Below, one piece after another: positions 15,833 to 24,762 of a DNA stretch of 64,000 bases; positions within the stretch are counted from its first letter, which is position 1; the number at the start of each line of letters is the position of its first letter. The DNA is from Pseudarthrobacter chlorophenolicus A6 (GTDB lineage Bacteria; Actinomycetota; Actinomycetes; Actinomycetales; Micrococcaceae). The position numbers and the translations under genes are program-made. The stretch covers positions 806,001-870,000 of the forward strand of contig NC_011886.1 of assembly GCF_000022025.1 (NCBI RefSeq). Direction: 5' to 3'. The notes under the pieces were generated by a model. It did no database searches. It was not told where the DNA came from and saw nothing but the letters and a program-made list of their open reading frames with translations.

Positions 15833-16846
15833 GTGAGCAACCAACCGGCCGTCGATTTCCGCGATGCCCACGCCCCCGGCCCGGAGCAGGGCATCGTCAA
15901 CACGGTCCTGGGCCCGGTCTCCGCTTCTGAACTGGGCGTCGTTGCAGCCCATGAGGCGCTGCTGTCAGTGCTCCCCGGTGCCCAGTACGCCCCGGACATT
16001 GCAATGGACCGTGCGGACATCTTCGAAGCCCTGGCCGGAAAGCTGGCCGACTTCCGCCGCCACGGCGGGCAGACCATCGTTGACAGCACCGGCATGTTCC
16101 ACGGCCGCGACCTCAAGCTGTACGAAGCCCTGTCCCGTTCCACCGGCGTCCACATCGTGGCCTCTACCGGCCTGGGCCCGGAGGAGGAGCTCGGCGGCTA
16201 CTTCCTGACGCCGCAGACCAATCCGCCCACCCCGTGGCCGGCAGAAAAGTTCAGCGACCTGTTCGGCAAGGAGATCACCGAAGGCATGGTGGTTCCCCGC
16301 GTGGAACGGCGCGGCCCGGCCGGCCTCATTGCCACGGTCGCTGACCGTGCCGGCATGACCCCCACGGAGGAGAGCCTCTTCCGAGGCTCAGCCCGTGCGG
16401 GCAAGGAGACCGGAGTGGCCGTCTCCATCCGGTTCGGCGCCGACGCCCTGCACGATCTCGACGTTGTCCTGGACGAGGGGATTGGCGCTGACCGGGTGCT
16501 TGTGGGCGGGCTGGACCGCATGGACGCTGCCGGAGCCGCCGGCAAGGTGGCCGAGCGCGGCGCTTTCGTGGGCATTGACCACGTTGGCCTTAATGACCAT
16601 CCCGACTTCCTCACCGACCACGGACGGGCGGAGCTCGTCCTGGAGCTCGTCGCCGCAGGCCACGCAGACAAGGTCATCCTGTCCGGCAACTCCATCGGCG
16701 TGGCCAAGGGACTCCCGGCCTACGACCTCCCCTTCAGCCACGTCCTGGCCACATTCATGCCCTTCCTCAAGTCCCGCGGACTGGGCGATGACGACGCGCA
16801 TCGCATCCTCGTGGACAATCCGCGGACCCTGCTGGCCGTCCGCTGA
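15833..16846 (+). CDS. Phosphotriesterase-like protein lacking most metal ligands
   Basis: A 337-residue protein with the (beta/alpha)8 amidohydrolase fold of the phosphotriesterase family, and an obvious paralogue of the next gene (shared NTVLG, HGRD/NGRD, ADKV/ADKL segments). Alignment by eye shows that of the six metal ligands seen in the neighbour only one remains: His40 is kept, but the second His is Ala42, the bridging Lys is Ala167, the two barrel His are Arg200 and Gly226, and the Asp is Asn286. It is unlikely to be a binuclear hydrolase and may be a regulatory or structural partner of its neighbour, or do different chemistry. The start is a GTG preceded by AGGGAG; it opens the rightward operon. 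Confidence 0.82.
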   Translation: MSNQPAVDFRDAHAPGPEQGIVNTVLGPVSASELGVVAAHEALLSVLPGAQYAPDIAMDRADIFEALAGKLADFRRHGGQTIVDSTGMFHGRDLKLYEALSRSTGVHIVASTGLGPEEELGGYFLTPQTNPPTPWPAEKFSDLFGKEITEGMVVPRVERRGPAGLIATVADRAGMTPTEESLFRGSARAGKETGVAVSIRFGADALHDLDVVLDEGIGADRVLVGGLDRMDAAGAAGKVAERGAFVGIDHVGLNDHPDFLTDHGRAELVLELVAAGHADKVILSGNSIGVAKGLPAYDLPFSHVLATFMPFLKSRGLGDDDAHRILVDNPRTLLAVR

Positions 16847-16884
16847 GCCCGCTTCATCAGCCTTCCAACCCCCAAGGGAAAGAA

Positions 16885-17838
16885 ATGACAAAGGTCAACA
16901 CAGTGCTGGGAACCATCCCGGCCGAAGAACTCGAAATCGTGGCTGTCCACGAGCACATCGGCTACGGCATGCCCGGCTCCGAACTGGACACCAGATGGTG
17001 GAAGACGCCGGAACGGGCCTATGAGGAAACCGTGCCGAAACTGCGCAAGTTCCGCGAGTACGGCGGCGGAACCATGGTGGATGCCACCGGCATCTGCAAC
17101 GGGCGCGACATCGACTACTACAAGTCTCTGTCCCGTAAGACCGGCGTCAACATCGTGGCCTGCACCGGCTTCGTGGGCGGCGACACCGCGCTGCCGCACT
17201 TCTCCCGCGCCACGGTGGATTACCTCGCCAAGGTCTTCATTCACGAAATCACCGTGGGCATCGGCGACACCGGCGCCAAGGCCGGCGTCATCAAGGTGGG
17301 CGTCAGCCGCGGCGGCCGGATGACGGAACTGGACAAACGGATCTACCGCGCCGCAGCCCGGGCTGCCGTCGCCACCGGCGCCCCCATCCTCACCCACCTG
17401 GCCATCAACCCGGAACCCGCCGTGACCATCTTCAAGGAAGAGGGCCTTCCCCTGGACCGCGTGCTCTTCGGCCACGCCGACGACGGCCTGAACGCCCCCA
17501 TCACGCCGCACGACTGGATCTACGAACAAGGCGGCCGGATCGGCTTCGACACCTTCGGCTACGACCTCGAACTGCCCGACCCGCCATTCTGGGGCCGGAA
17601 GCGCGCCGAGCGCATGGAGCACTTCGTCAAGCTCGTCAACAAGGGCTATGCGGACAAGCTCCTGGTCTCCGCGGACGCCAACTGCAGCCCGCTGGGCTGG
17701 CCGGGCGTCAAAGGCCACACCATCAACTACATCTTCGAAGACATGATCCCGGACATGCGCGCCGCCGGCATCGACGACGCCACCCTGAAGCTCCTGCTCG
17801 AGGACAACCCGGCGGACTTCCTGTCGCTCCACGCCTGA
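16885..17838 (+). CDS. Phosphotriesterase family hydrolase (lactonase-like)
   Basis: A 317-residue binuclear metallohydrolase of the phosphotriesterase/lactonase family. All expected ligands are visible: HEH (His22, His24), bridging Lys137 (GVIKVG), His171 (LTHLA), His197 (FGHADD) and Asp264 (VSADAN). Members hydrolyse lactones, phosphotriesters or carboxylic esters. The companion oxygenases make a lactone or ester intermediate the most reasonable substrate here. A ribosome site (AAGGGAAAG) lies before the ATG, 38 bp after the degenerate paralogue. Confidence 0.9.
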   Translation: MTKVNTVLGTIPAEELEIVAVHEHIGYGMPGSELDTRWWKTPERAYEETVPKLRKFREYGGGTMVDATGICNGRDIDYYKSLSRKTGVNIVACTGFVGGDTALPHFSRATVDYLAKVFIHEITVGIGDTGAKAGVIKVGVSRGGRMTELDKRIYRAAARAAVATGAPILTHLAINPEPAVTIFKEEGLPLDRVLFGHADDGLNAPITPHDWIYEQGGRIGFDTFGYDLELPDPPFWGRKRAERMEHFVKLVNKGYADKLLVSADANCSPLGWPGVKGHTINYIFEDMIPDMRAAGIDDATLKLLLEDNPADFLSLHA

Positions 17839-17903
17839 ACCAGCCAGGCTCCCAGACACCAATTTTCCCGGGTCCTGCCCGGCACCAGAAAGAGACTTAT
17901 CCC

Positions 17904-19046
17904 ATGAAGGCTGAAGACCTCAAGAACCTCAACATTGCCGTCATCGGCGCCGGATACGGCGGAGCTGCGGCCGCGAAGGCGCTGAGCCTGCTGGGAGCCA
18001 CCGTCAACGTTTATGAGCAGGCATCCCAAATGCGTGAAGTCGGAGCCGGGATCGGCCTGCGCCCCGCCACCATGGCCAGGTTCCGCCAGTGGGGAATCTT
18101 CGACGCCATCGCCGCAGTCAGCTCACCCAGCGATTACTTCGAAATCCTCAGCGCCACCGGCCACCCGATCATGAAGGACACCTGGCCCGAGCACGGCGAC
18201 CAGAAGCAGACCCACCTGATCCACCGCGGCGACTTCATTGACGCCCTGCTTGGTGTCCTTCCCGAAGGCATGGTCCACCTCGGCCACAAACTTGAGGGCA
18301 TCGAGGACAAAGGTGACCGCTCCGTCCTCACCTTTACCAATGGCAAGACCATTGAAGCTGACCTGGTGGTGGGTGCGGACGGCATCAAATCCGTGGTCCG
18401 GGAGCAACTGTTCAGCAAAGCAGGTCCCGTCTTCTCCGGCGAGCACGCCTACCGGGCCGTGATCTCCGCCGACGACGCCCACGGCATGGTGGTGGATGAC
18501 AACCTCCGGATGTACATCGGCAAGGGCACCAAGGTGTACCTCTTGCCGCTGCGCCACCGCAACCAGATGTCCTTCGACATCACAGCCCTCAACCCAGACG
18601 GAACCTGGGCGCCCACCATCACCACGGAGAATCTCGTGGCGACGGTGGAGGGATTCGATGAGCGGATCGTCAGCATTGCCCGCGGCCTCGACATGGACAC
18701 CGTCAACATCCGCGCCGTCTACGACATCGACCCGGTGGACACCTGGCACACCGATTCGGTCGTTCTGATGGGCGACGCCGCCCACTCGATGCTCCACCAC
18801 CAGGGCCAGGGCGCCAACTCCGCCATCGAGGACGCGGGTGCGCTCGCGGACGCCCTCGCGGGGGCAGGCTCCGTCAGGGAGGCACTGGAACAGTTCCAGG
18901 CAACCCGCAAGCCCGTCACCGATGAACTGCAGCGCATCTCCCGCCAGGGCTGGAGCGAAGAAGAAGTCAACGACGTCTTCCCGGGTCAAAAGCCTGCCTC
19001 TCAAAAGCCTGCTTCGCAGGAGCCCGCCGAAACCGTGAAGGCCTGA
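17904..19046 (+). CDS. FAD-dependent aromatic monooxygenase
   Basis: A 380-residue class A flavin monooxygenase. It has the FAD motif IGAGYGG near the N-terminus, the EVGAGIGLRPATMARFRQWG helix, DG-type motif GADGIKSVV and GDAAHSM for the flavin. It resembles 6-hydroxynicotinate 3-monooxygenase and salicylate hydroxylase-like enzymes, which hydroxylate or decarboxylate an activated ring. The C-terminus ends in a short direct repeat (QKPAS, QKPAS, QEPAE), probably a flexible tail. The alpha/beta hydrolase gene starts 3 bp after its stop. Confidence 0.88.
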   Translation: MKAEDLKNLNIAVIGAGYGGAAAAKALSLLGATVNVYEQASQMREVGAGIGLRPATMARFRQWGIFDAIAAVSSPSDYFEILSATGHPIMKDTWPEHGDQKQTHLIHRGDFIDALLGVLPEGMVHLGHKLEGIEDKGDRSVLTFTNGKTIEADLVVGADGIKSVVREQLFSKAGPVFSGEHAYRAVISADDAHGMVVDDNLRMYIGKGTKVYLLPLRHRNQMSFDITALNPDGTWAPTITTENLVATVEGFDERIVSIARGLDMDTVNIRAVYDIDPVDTWHTDSVVLMGDAAHSMLHHQGQGANSAIEDAGALADALAGAGSVREALEQFQATRKPVTDELQRISRQGWSEEEVNDVFPGQKPASQKPASQEPAETVKA

Positions 19047-19049
19047 CCC

Positions 19050-19988
19050 ATGGCCATTCACCCCGATATCGCCAAGGTCCTCAGCACCCTGCCCGCCCCG
19101 GACGGCTCGCCGCTCAACCCGCAGGCCATGCGCGCCGGCGAAGCAGCCCAGGTCCCGCCGGAGGATAAGCGCCTGCCGCTGCACGCCGTCGTCGACGCCT
19201 CGGCCACGACGGAAACCGGCGAGGTCCCCGTCCGCATCTACACCCCGGATGAGGCGGCAGCCCACGGCCTGCTGGTCTACTTCCACGGCGGCGCGTTCTT
19301 CCTGGGCAGCCTGGATACGCACGACCATGTGGCACGCTCCCTCGCCAGGGAAACCGGCCACAAGGTCATCTCCGTCGGGTACCGGCTGGCCCCGGAGGCA
19401 GCCTTCCCGGCGGGCCTCGAGGACTGCTATGGCGTGGTCCGCTGGGCCGCATCGCACGGGGACGCCCTGGGCTGGGACGGGCAGAATCTCGCCCTCGCCG
19501 GCGACAGTTCCGGCGGTAACTTCGTGGCCGCCGTCGCCGCCATGGCCCGCGACGCCGGGTTTACCGGCATCACCCACCAGGTGATGTTCTATCCGTCGCT
19601 GGACCTGGACTTCGATGAGGACCGCTACACGTCAATGCGGGAAAACGCCGAGGGCTACGGGTTGGAGACGGGCGCGCTGAAGCCGTTCAATGCCTTCTAC
19701 GTGGACAGCGGCGCAGACCCGGCGGACCCCCTTGTCTCGCCCATCAAGCGGCAGGACCTTACCGGCCTCCCGCCGGCCCTCATCGTCACCGCGGAACATG
19801 ACCCCCTCCGGGACGAAGGGGAACTGTACGGCCGGAGGCTGGAGGGATTCGGCGTCGCCGCCACCGTCAGCCGGTATGACGGTGCCAACCACGGCTTCGT
19901 CCAGAACTTCTCCTGGATCCCAGAGTTCTACCGGGCCTTCGAAGAGACCGCCGCCTTCCTGAACAAGGAAACGAGGGCCACGCCATGA
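19050..19988 (+). CDS. Alpha/beta hydrolase, hormone-sensitive lipase family
   Basis: A 312-residue esterase. The oxyanion motif FHGGAFFLGS, nucleophile elbow GDSSGG (151-156, Ser153), the acid region HDPLRDEG and the base in ANHGFVQ are all present in the normal order of the HSL (type IV) esterases. It should hydrolyse a short or bulky carboxylic ester in the pathway. The stop overlaps the next start by 4 bp (ATGA). Confidence 0.9.
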   Translation: MAIHPDIAKVLSTLPAPDGSPLNPQAMRAGEAAQVPPEDKRLPLHAVVDASATTETGEVPVRIYTPDEAAAHGLLVYFHGGAFFLGSLDTHDHVARSLARETGHKVISVGYRLAPEAAFPAGLEDCYGVVRWAASHGDALGWDGQNLALAGDSSGGNFVAAVAAMARDAGFTGITHQVMFYPSLDLDFDEDRYTSMRENAEGYGLETGALKPFNAFYVDSGADPADPLVSPIKRQDLTGLPPALIVTAEHDPLRDEGELYGRRLEGFGVAATVSRYDGANHGFVQNFSWIPEFYRAFEETAAFLNKETRATP

Positions 19989-20947
19989 CAGTCGCCGTCC
20001 ACCCGATCGTCTCTCCGTGGGGCCGCTTTGGGCTCTACAGCTTTTATATCGACGCCCCGGAGCCCGCCATCGTGGACACCGGCATCGCGTCATCGCCGGA
20101 GGAAGGAATGGTGCCGGCGCTCGAAGCAATAGGCCGCCGGATCGAGGACGTCCGGTGGATCCTGCTGACCCACGGCCACATCGACCACATCGGCGGCGCC
20201 CACGCACTCTGGGAGCTGACCGGGCGAAGGGCCAAAGTGGTCATCCACGAGGCCGACGCCGCCATGCTCCGCTCACGCCGTGCCCACGTTGAGGAGTACC
20301 TGGCCGGGCGCGGGAAGTACCTGCAGGAGCCCGACGGCGAGGCCAAACAGGTGGCCGCGACCATCGCCGTCATCTCGGGGGAGATGGAGCCGTCCATGCT
20401 GGTCCGCGGCGGTGAGACCCTGTCGCTGGGCGGTGATGTCACGGTGTCGGTGCATTCGATTCCGGGCCACACCGCCGGGTCCGTGGCGTACGTCCTGGAC
20501 GGCCAGGGCGACGCTTTCGTGGGCGACGCCGTCCAGGTCCACGGTGCCGCCAACGGGTTCCCCGGTTTCGTGGATCCGGACGGCTACCGGTCCAGCCTGG
20601 AATACCTCCGGGACGAGGTCCGCCCGCAGCACCTGTACCTCGGCCACCCGTACCGCCGCGCCGACGGCACCCCGTATGGCGTCGAACTCGATGCCGCGGA
20701 GGCCCGCGAAGCGCTGACCCAAAGCCTGCAGATCGAGGCCCAAGTCCGGGACGCCGCGTGCGGATGCCTGGCGGCCGGCCTGCAGGACACCGGATCGCCA
20801 TACTCGCCGTTCACCCCGGTAGCCACGGAGTTGAAGTACGACGGCGATCCAAGCCTTGAGCCCTCGCCGTTCTTCACCACGGTGGACGGCTACCGCAACC
20901 AGTCCTTCACCACGTCTTTCCAGAGGAGCGTCCGCAGCCATGGCTGA
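19985..20947 (+). CDS. Metallo-beta-lactamase fold hydrolase
   Basis: A 320-residue MBL-fold protein. The metal motif THGHIDH spans residues 62-68, with a further His in PGHTAGS and Asp in VGDAV; a final His is in YLGHP. This is the full binuclear zinc set of the glyoxalase II-like group. The C-terminal about 80 residues form an extra helical segment that includes Cys pairs. It is translationally coupled at both ends (ATGA overlap with the esterase, 8-bp overlap with the CocE-type hydrolase), so it belongs to the pathway, probably acting on a thioester or lactone. Confidence 0.9.
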   Translation: MTVAVHPIVSPWGRFGLYSFYIDAPEPAIVDTGIASSPEEGMVPALEAIGRRIEDVRWILLTHGHIDHIGGAHALWELTGRRAKVVIHEADAAMLRSRRAHVEEYLAGRGKYLQEPDGEAKQVAATIAVISGEMEPSMLVRGGETLSLGGDVTVSVHSIPGHTAGSVAYVLDGQGDAFVGDAVQVHGAANGFPGFVDPDGYRSSLEYLRDEVRPQHLYLGHPYRRADGTPYGVELDAAEAREALTQSLQIEAQVRDAACGCLAAGLQDTGSPYSPFTPVATELKYDGDPSLEPSPFFTTVDGYRNQSFTTSFQRSVRSHG

Positions 20948-22670
20948 GTACCAGACGATCGACGCCGGCGGGCAGAAGATCGCCGTCCGCAAGGACCTGC
21001 GCGTCCCCATGCGCGACGGCGTCGAACTCGCCGCCGATGCCTACGAGGGCACCGACGATAAACCCCGCCCGGCACTGGTGGCCCTGAGTCCCTACGGCAA
21101 GGAACTGCAGGCGTTGGCGCTGACCACTCCGCCGCAGCGCCGGCCCAGCCCCATGTGGGACGGCTGTATCGAAGCCGGTGATATCGCCAGGATCGTCAAG
21201 GAGGAATACGTCCACGTCATCGGCGACCTGCGCGGGTCCGGCCATTCCGGCGGCGAGCACATCGGCAACTACAACGCCGGCGGAGTGTCCCTGGGTGAGG
21301 ACGCCTACGACTTCATCGAATGGGTCGCTGAACAGCCCTGGTGCGATGGCAACGTAGGGATGGTGGGGATCTCCTACTTCGGGTCCATGCAGGTCCTCGC
21401 CGCAGCCGAACGGCCGCCGCACCTGAAAGCCATTTTCGTTTCCGGCGGCCACTACGACTTTTACGAGACCACCTACCATGGCGGCGTCATGTGGTTCATG
21501 CCCCGTGCAGCCCGCGAGGGCAGGGGAGGGGACTCCGGCTGGGCCTTCACTGACCGGGTCAAGTCCCGCATGGTGGAGAAGTACCCGCCGGAGGAACTCA
21601 AGGCACTGGTGGCCAAGCGGCTGGAGGATCCGGACGTCGCCGCCTGGCCCAACCTGGTCCACGTCCTGAACTACCCCACCAACCATGAGGCCTGGTTCGA
21701 CATCGTCATGAACGAGCTCGACGGCGACTGGTACGAAGAGCGCAACCCCATCACCCTGGCGCCGAACATCGACATCCCGGTGTGGCTGCAGCTGGACCAG
21801 GGCCGTGGCTGGACACTGGACGGCACCATTGAGCTGTTCGACGCGCTTAAGGGCCCCAAGAAGCTGGACATCGGCCCTTACCCGCCCATGCAGTCCCGGC
21901 CCTTCATTGAAGAGCACGACAAGATGTTCCGCTGGTACGACTACTGGATCAAGGGCATCGACAACGGCGTCATGGACGAGCCCGCTGTGTCCGTCTTCGT
22001 TGAGGGCTCCCGCGAGGTGGTCACCGCGGCGGCTTGGCCGCCGAAGGAGATCGGCTACACGCCCCTCTACCTGCGGCCCCGTCACAAGCTCTCCGCCGAA
22101 CCAGAGCTGATGGGTACAGAACATGCTGCTCCGGACGGCTTCTACCAGGCTCCCCTGACCGTCACGGACCAGGTGCAGATCATCAGCTGGTCCACGGACA
22201 CGTTCGAAGAACCTGTCGAAATGATCGGTACCGGCGCGGCGCACATCTTTGCCGAGATCGACCAGCCGGACACGAATTTCATCCTCCGCCTCTGGGACAC
22301 CGCCCCGAACGGCAAACGTCAACTCATCACCACCGGCTACCTCAAGGCCTCCCACCGCGAGCTCGATGGCCGCACCACGGAGGGCAACCCCTATCACCCG
22401 CACACCCGTGCCATCCCGGTGGAGCCTGGAAAGATCGAGGAGTACGTGGTCCGGCTCTACCCGTTCGCCAACACCTTCCGGCAAGGCCACCGGCTCACGG
22501 TGGAACTCTCCAACGGCGAACCCCTCGCCGACGAGCACAACTCGCTGCTGCCGCCGGACGCCTTCCACCTCCCGGTGGGACGTCCGGTCACGCACAAGAT
22601 CTACCGGGACGCGCACCACCCGTCCAGGCTCGTGCTGCCCTTCACGAGGGGCAGCAGTCCTGCAGGGTAG
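20940..22670 (+). CDS. CocE/NonD family hydrolase (X-Pro dipeptidyl-peptidase fold)
   Basis: A 576-residue serine hydrolase with the S15 peptidase/cocaine esterase layout. It has an N-terminal alpha/beta hydrolase (RVPMRDGVELAADAY; nucleophile elbow GISYFGS with Ser145; DLRGSGHSGG before it), a helical cap, and a C-terminal beta-sandwich (from about residue 370; FRQGHRLTVELSNGEP). The start at 20940 lies inside the 3' end of the MBL gene. Cocaine esterase-like enzymes cleave aryl esters; acylases of this family cleave amides. It is the last gene of the rightward operon. Confidence 0.9.
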   Translation: MAEYQTIDAGGQKIAVRKDLRVPMRDGVELAADAYEGTDDKPRPALVALSPYGKELQALALTTPPQRRPSPMWDGCIEAGDIARIVKEEYVHVIGDLRGSGHSGGEHIGNYNAGGVSLGEDAYDFIEWVAEQPWCDGNVGMVGISYFGSMQVLAAAERPPHLKAIFVSGGHYDFYETTYHGGVMWFMPRAAREGRGGDSGWAFTDRVKSRMVEKYPPEELKALVAKRLEDPDVAAWPNLVHVLNYPTNHEAWFDIVMNELDGDWYEERNPITLAPNIDIPVWLQLDQGRGWTLDGTIELFDALKGPKKLDIGPYPPMQSRPFIEEHDKMFRWYDYWIKGIDNGVMDEPAVSVFVEGSREVVTAAAWPPKEIGYTPLYLRPRHKLSAEPELMGTEHAAPDGFYQAPLTVTDQVQIISWSTDTFEEPVEMIGTGAAHIFAEIDQPDTNFILRLWDTAPNGKRQLITTGYLKASHRELDGRTTEGNPYHPHTRAIPVEPGKIEEYVVRLYPFANTFRQGHRLTVELSNGEPLADEHNSLLPPDAFHLPVGRPVTHKIYRDAHHPSRLVLPFTRGSSPAG

Positions 22671-22710
22671 GGGTGGAAAGCAAGCAGGCGGCCTCTCATA
22701 TGCTGGGGAC

Positions 22711-23190
22711 ATGGACCGTTCCACGCCCCCTCGCACTGACGGGAAGCCCCTCGACCCCCGGCCCCTCGCCGTCGCCATCCTTGACATCTCGTTCGAGGTG
22801 AGGCGGAAATCCCATGAGGGGACGGGGGTGCTTCCGCTGTCCAGCGGAGTGCTGGATGTCATCCGCGTCATCGAACGGCACCCGGGCATCACAGTGGCGG
22901 AGGTGGCGGCCCGCCTGGGCCGCCAGCTGAGCAACGTCAGTTCCCAGCTGCGGGAACTTGTGGCGCTGGGCCTGGTGACCCGTGAACGCGACGCCGCGGA
23001 TAAGAGGTACGTCGCCCTGCACCCGACGCCGGAGTCGGTGCGCATCAAGACCGTTCTTGAGGGTGCGTGGGCCGCCGCCCTGGCCACAGCAGGGGACCGG
23101 CTGGATGACGATGACCGTAACCGCCTGGCTGCCGCCCTCCCGGCACTTGAACGGTTGGCCGCAGCCTTGGCGGAGCCGGGCCAGGACTAG
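22711..23190 (+). CDS. MarR/winged-helix transcriptional regulator
   Basis: A 159-residue regulator. The winged helix covers about 48-103: recognition helix region ITVAEVAARLGRQLSNVSSQLRELVALGLVTRERDAADKRYVALH with the MarR-like D-KR wing. TATGCT lies 6 nt before the ATG without a ribosome site, suggesting a leaderless mRNA. The DHA2 exporter starts 79 bp after its stop, and the gap contains an inverted repeat over a good promoter. The simplest reading is that this protein represses the exporter in response to a toxic ligand. Confidence 0.85.
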   Translation: MDRSTPPRTDGKPLDPRPLAVAILDISFEVRRKSHEGTGVLPLSSGVLDVIRVIERHPGITVAEVAARLGRQLSNVSSQLRELVALGLVTRERDAADKRYVALHPTPESVRIKTVLEGAWAAALATAGDRLDDDDRNRLAAALPALERLAAALAEPGQD

Positions 23191-23205
23191 GGACATGCAT
23201 CTGCT

Positions 23206-23247
23206 TTGAACTCGCGAGAAGTAATACTTATACTTATGTAAGTATTA
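23206..23247 (+). promoter_or_regulatory. Exporter promoter with overlapping operator
   Basis: TTGAAC (23206-23211) and TATACT (23229-23234) are separated by exactly 17 bp, a near-consensus sigma70-type promoter. The -10 is embedded in an inverted repeat with perfect 9-bp arms, TAATACTTA (23222-23230) and TAAGTATTA (23239-23247), 8 nt apart. A repressor here would block RNA polymerase. The MarR-type product of 22711-23190 is the obvious candidate. Confidence 0.82.
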
Positions 23248-23269
23248 GTAACTAGAGTTGGAGATCCTT

Positions 23270-24736
23270 GTGGCAACACAAACCGCGCCGCCCGCCGCGT
23301 CAAAACCGACCGTCCCCGCCCGCGGAAAATGGTGGGCGCTGGCCTTCCTGGCCCTGGCGCAGTTCATGGTGGTCCTGGACGGCACCATCGTGAACCTGGC
23401 ACTGCCCCGGCTCCAGGTTGAGATGGGCATCAGCGACAGCACGCGTGCATGGGTGGTCACCGCCTACGCCCTGGCGCTGGGCGCTTTCCTGCTCCTTGGC
23501 GGCCGCATCGCAGACTTTTGGGGCCGCAAACGGGCCTTCATGACCGCCGCCACAGGATTTGCTGCCGCTTCCCTGGCGGGCGGGCTGGCCCAGGCGCCGT
23601 GGGAGCTCATCGGAGCACGTGCCCTGCAGGGACTGTTCGCTGCCCTGCTGGCGCCGGCAGCACTGGCGCTGCTCACCGTTTCCTTCCCGAGCGGCAAGGA
23701 CCGGGGAACCGCCTTCGCCATCTTCGGTTCCATCAGCGGAGCGGGGGCCGCGGCCGGCGTCCTGTTGGGCGGCTTCCTTACGGACTACGTTTCCTGGCGC
23801 TGGTGCTTCTTCGTCAACGTACCCATCGCGGTCATCTCACTGGCGGGCGTATGGAAACAGGTGCAGGAAAGCAAAGCCGAAGGAGCCACGAAATACGACT
23901 GGCCCGGAGTGGTGTTGGCGGCCCTGGGGCTTGGTGCCCTGGTCTTCGGTTTCACTAATGCCGAACACGGCTGGGCGTCGCCGGGAGCCTGGGGCTTCAT
24001 CCTGGCCGGTGCCGTGCTGATGGTGCTCTTTATCGTCGTCGAGCGGCGGGTCAAGCACCCTTTGCTGCCCCTTCGCGTTGCAACCGAACGCAACCGGGCC
24101 GCCGCCTTCCTCGCGTCCTTCCTGGCCGGCGCGGTCCTCATCGGCGGCATCCTCTTCATCAACTTCTACATCCAGATCGTGCTGGGCTTCGCGCCGTTTG
24201 CGGCCGGAGTGGCATCACTGCCGATGACGGTGGTGCTGATCGCCACTGCCGGCATTGTTGCCAGGAACCTGCCGGCATTGGGTGCGAGGATTCCCACCGC
24301 TGTTGGCCCGATCTTCATGGCTGCGGCCATGCTGTGGCTGACCCAGGTCCGGGCGGACGGTACCTATCTCGTGAATATGCTGCCGGCCCTGATCCTGCTG
24401 GGCATCGGGCTGGGCATGGTGTTCGTGCCCATGCAGAACCTGGCCCTCTTCGGGGTGGATAAGGACGACGCCGGGGTGGCCAGCGCACTGGTCAACGCCT
24501 CGCAGCAGGTGGGAGGCTCACTAGGCATCGCCTTGTTCAGCACTGTTGCGGCCGCTGGCGCCGCGGTGGCAGGCGGCTCACCGATGGAGGCGTTGTCCAG
24601 CGGGTATGCAGCGGTCTTCTGGTGGGCCACCGGCGTCGCTATCCTCGTAACTCCTGTTGCCCTGCTGCTGATCAACATCAGCAGGAAATCCTTCAGTGGG
24701 GCAGCATCCGATGACGCGCCGGCCGTGCACCTGTAG
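23270..24736 (+). CDS. DHA2 family MFS drug exporter
   Basis: A 488-residue, 14-helix major facilitator of the DHA2 (EmrB/QacA) group: helix 1 motif LDGTIVNLALP, motif A GGRIADFWGRKR and motif C-like GAAAGVLLGG. I chose the GTG at 23270 because GGAG lies 8 nt before it; an in-frame TTG at 23258 is the alternative. Such pumps expel lipophilic or cationic compounds by proton antiport. It has its own regulated promoter just upstream. Confidence 0.9.
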   Translation: MATQTAPPAASKPTVPARGKWWALAFLALAQFMVVLDGTIVNLALPRLQVEMGISDSTRAWVVTAYALALGAFLLLGGRIADFWGRKRAFMTAATGFAAASLAGGLAQAPWELIGARALQGLFAALLAPAALALLTVSFPSGKDRGTAFAIFGSISGAGAAAGVLLGGFLTDYVSWRWCFFVNVPIAVISLAGVWKQVQESKAEGATKYDWPGVVLAALGLGALVFGFTNAEHGWASPGAWGFILAGAVLMVLFIVVERRVKHPLLPLRVATERNRAAAFLASFLAGAVLIGGILFINFYIQIVLGFAPFAAGVASLPMTVVLIATAGIVARNLPALGARIPTAVGPIFMAAAMLWLTQVRADGTYLVNMLPALILLGIGLGMVFVPMQNLALFGVDKDDAGVASALVNASQQVGGSLGIALFSTVAAAGAAVAGGSPMEALSSGYAAVFWWATGVAILVTPVALLLINISRKSFSGAASDDAPAVHL

Positions 24737-24762
24737 GAAGCTGCCGCGGGAGCAGGCTGTCC

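Noticed and set aside
20907..23087. Very long minus-strand open frame (over 700 codons) opposite the CocE and MarR genes
   Set aside because: It is the antisense shadow of well-supported genes in high-GC DNA; composition is rich in Arg, Gly and Val with no domain and no ribosome site.
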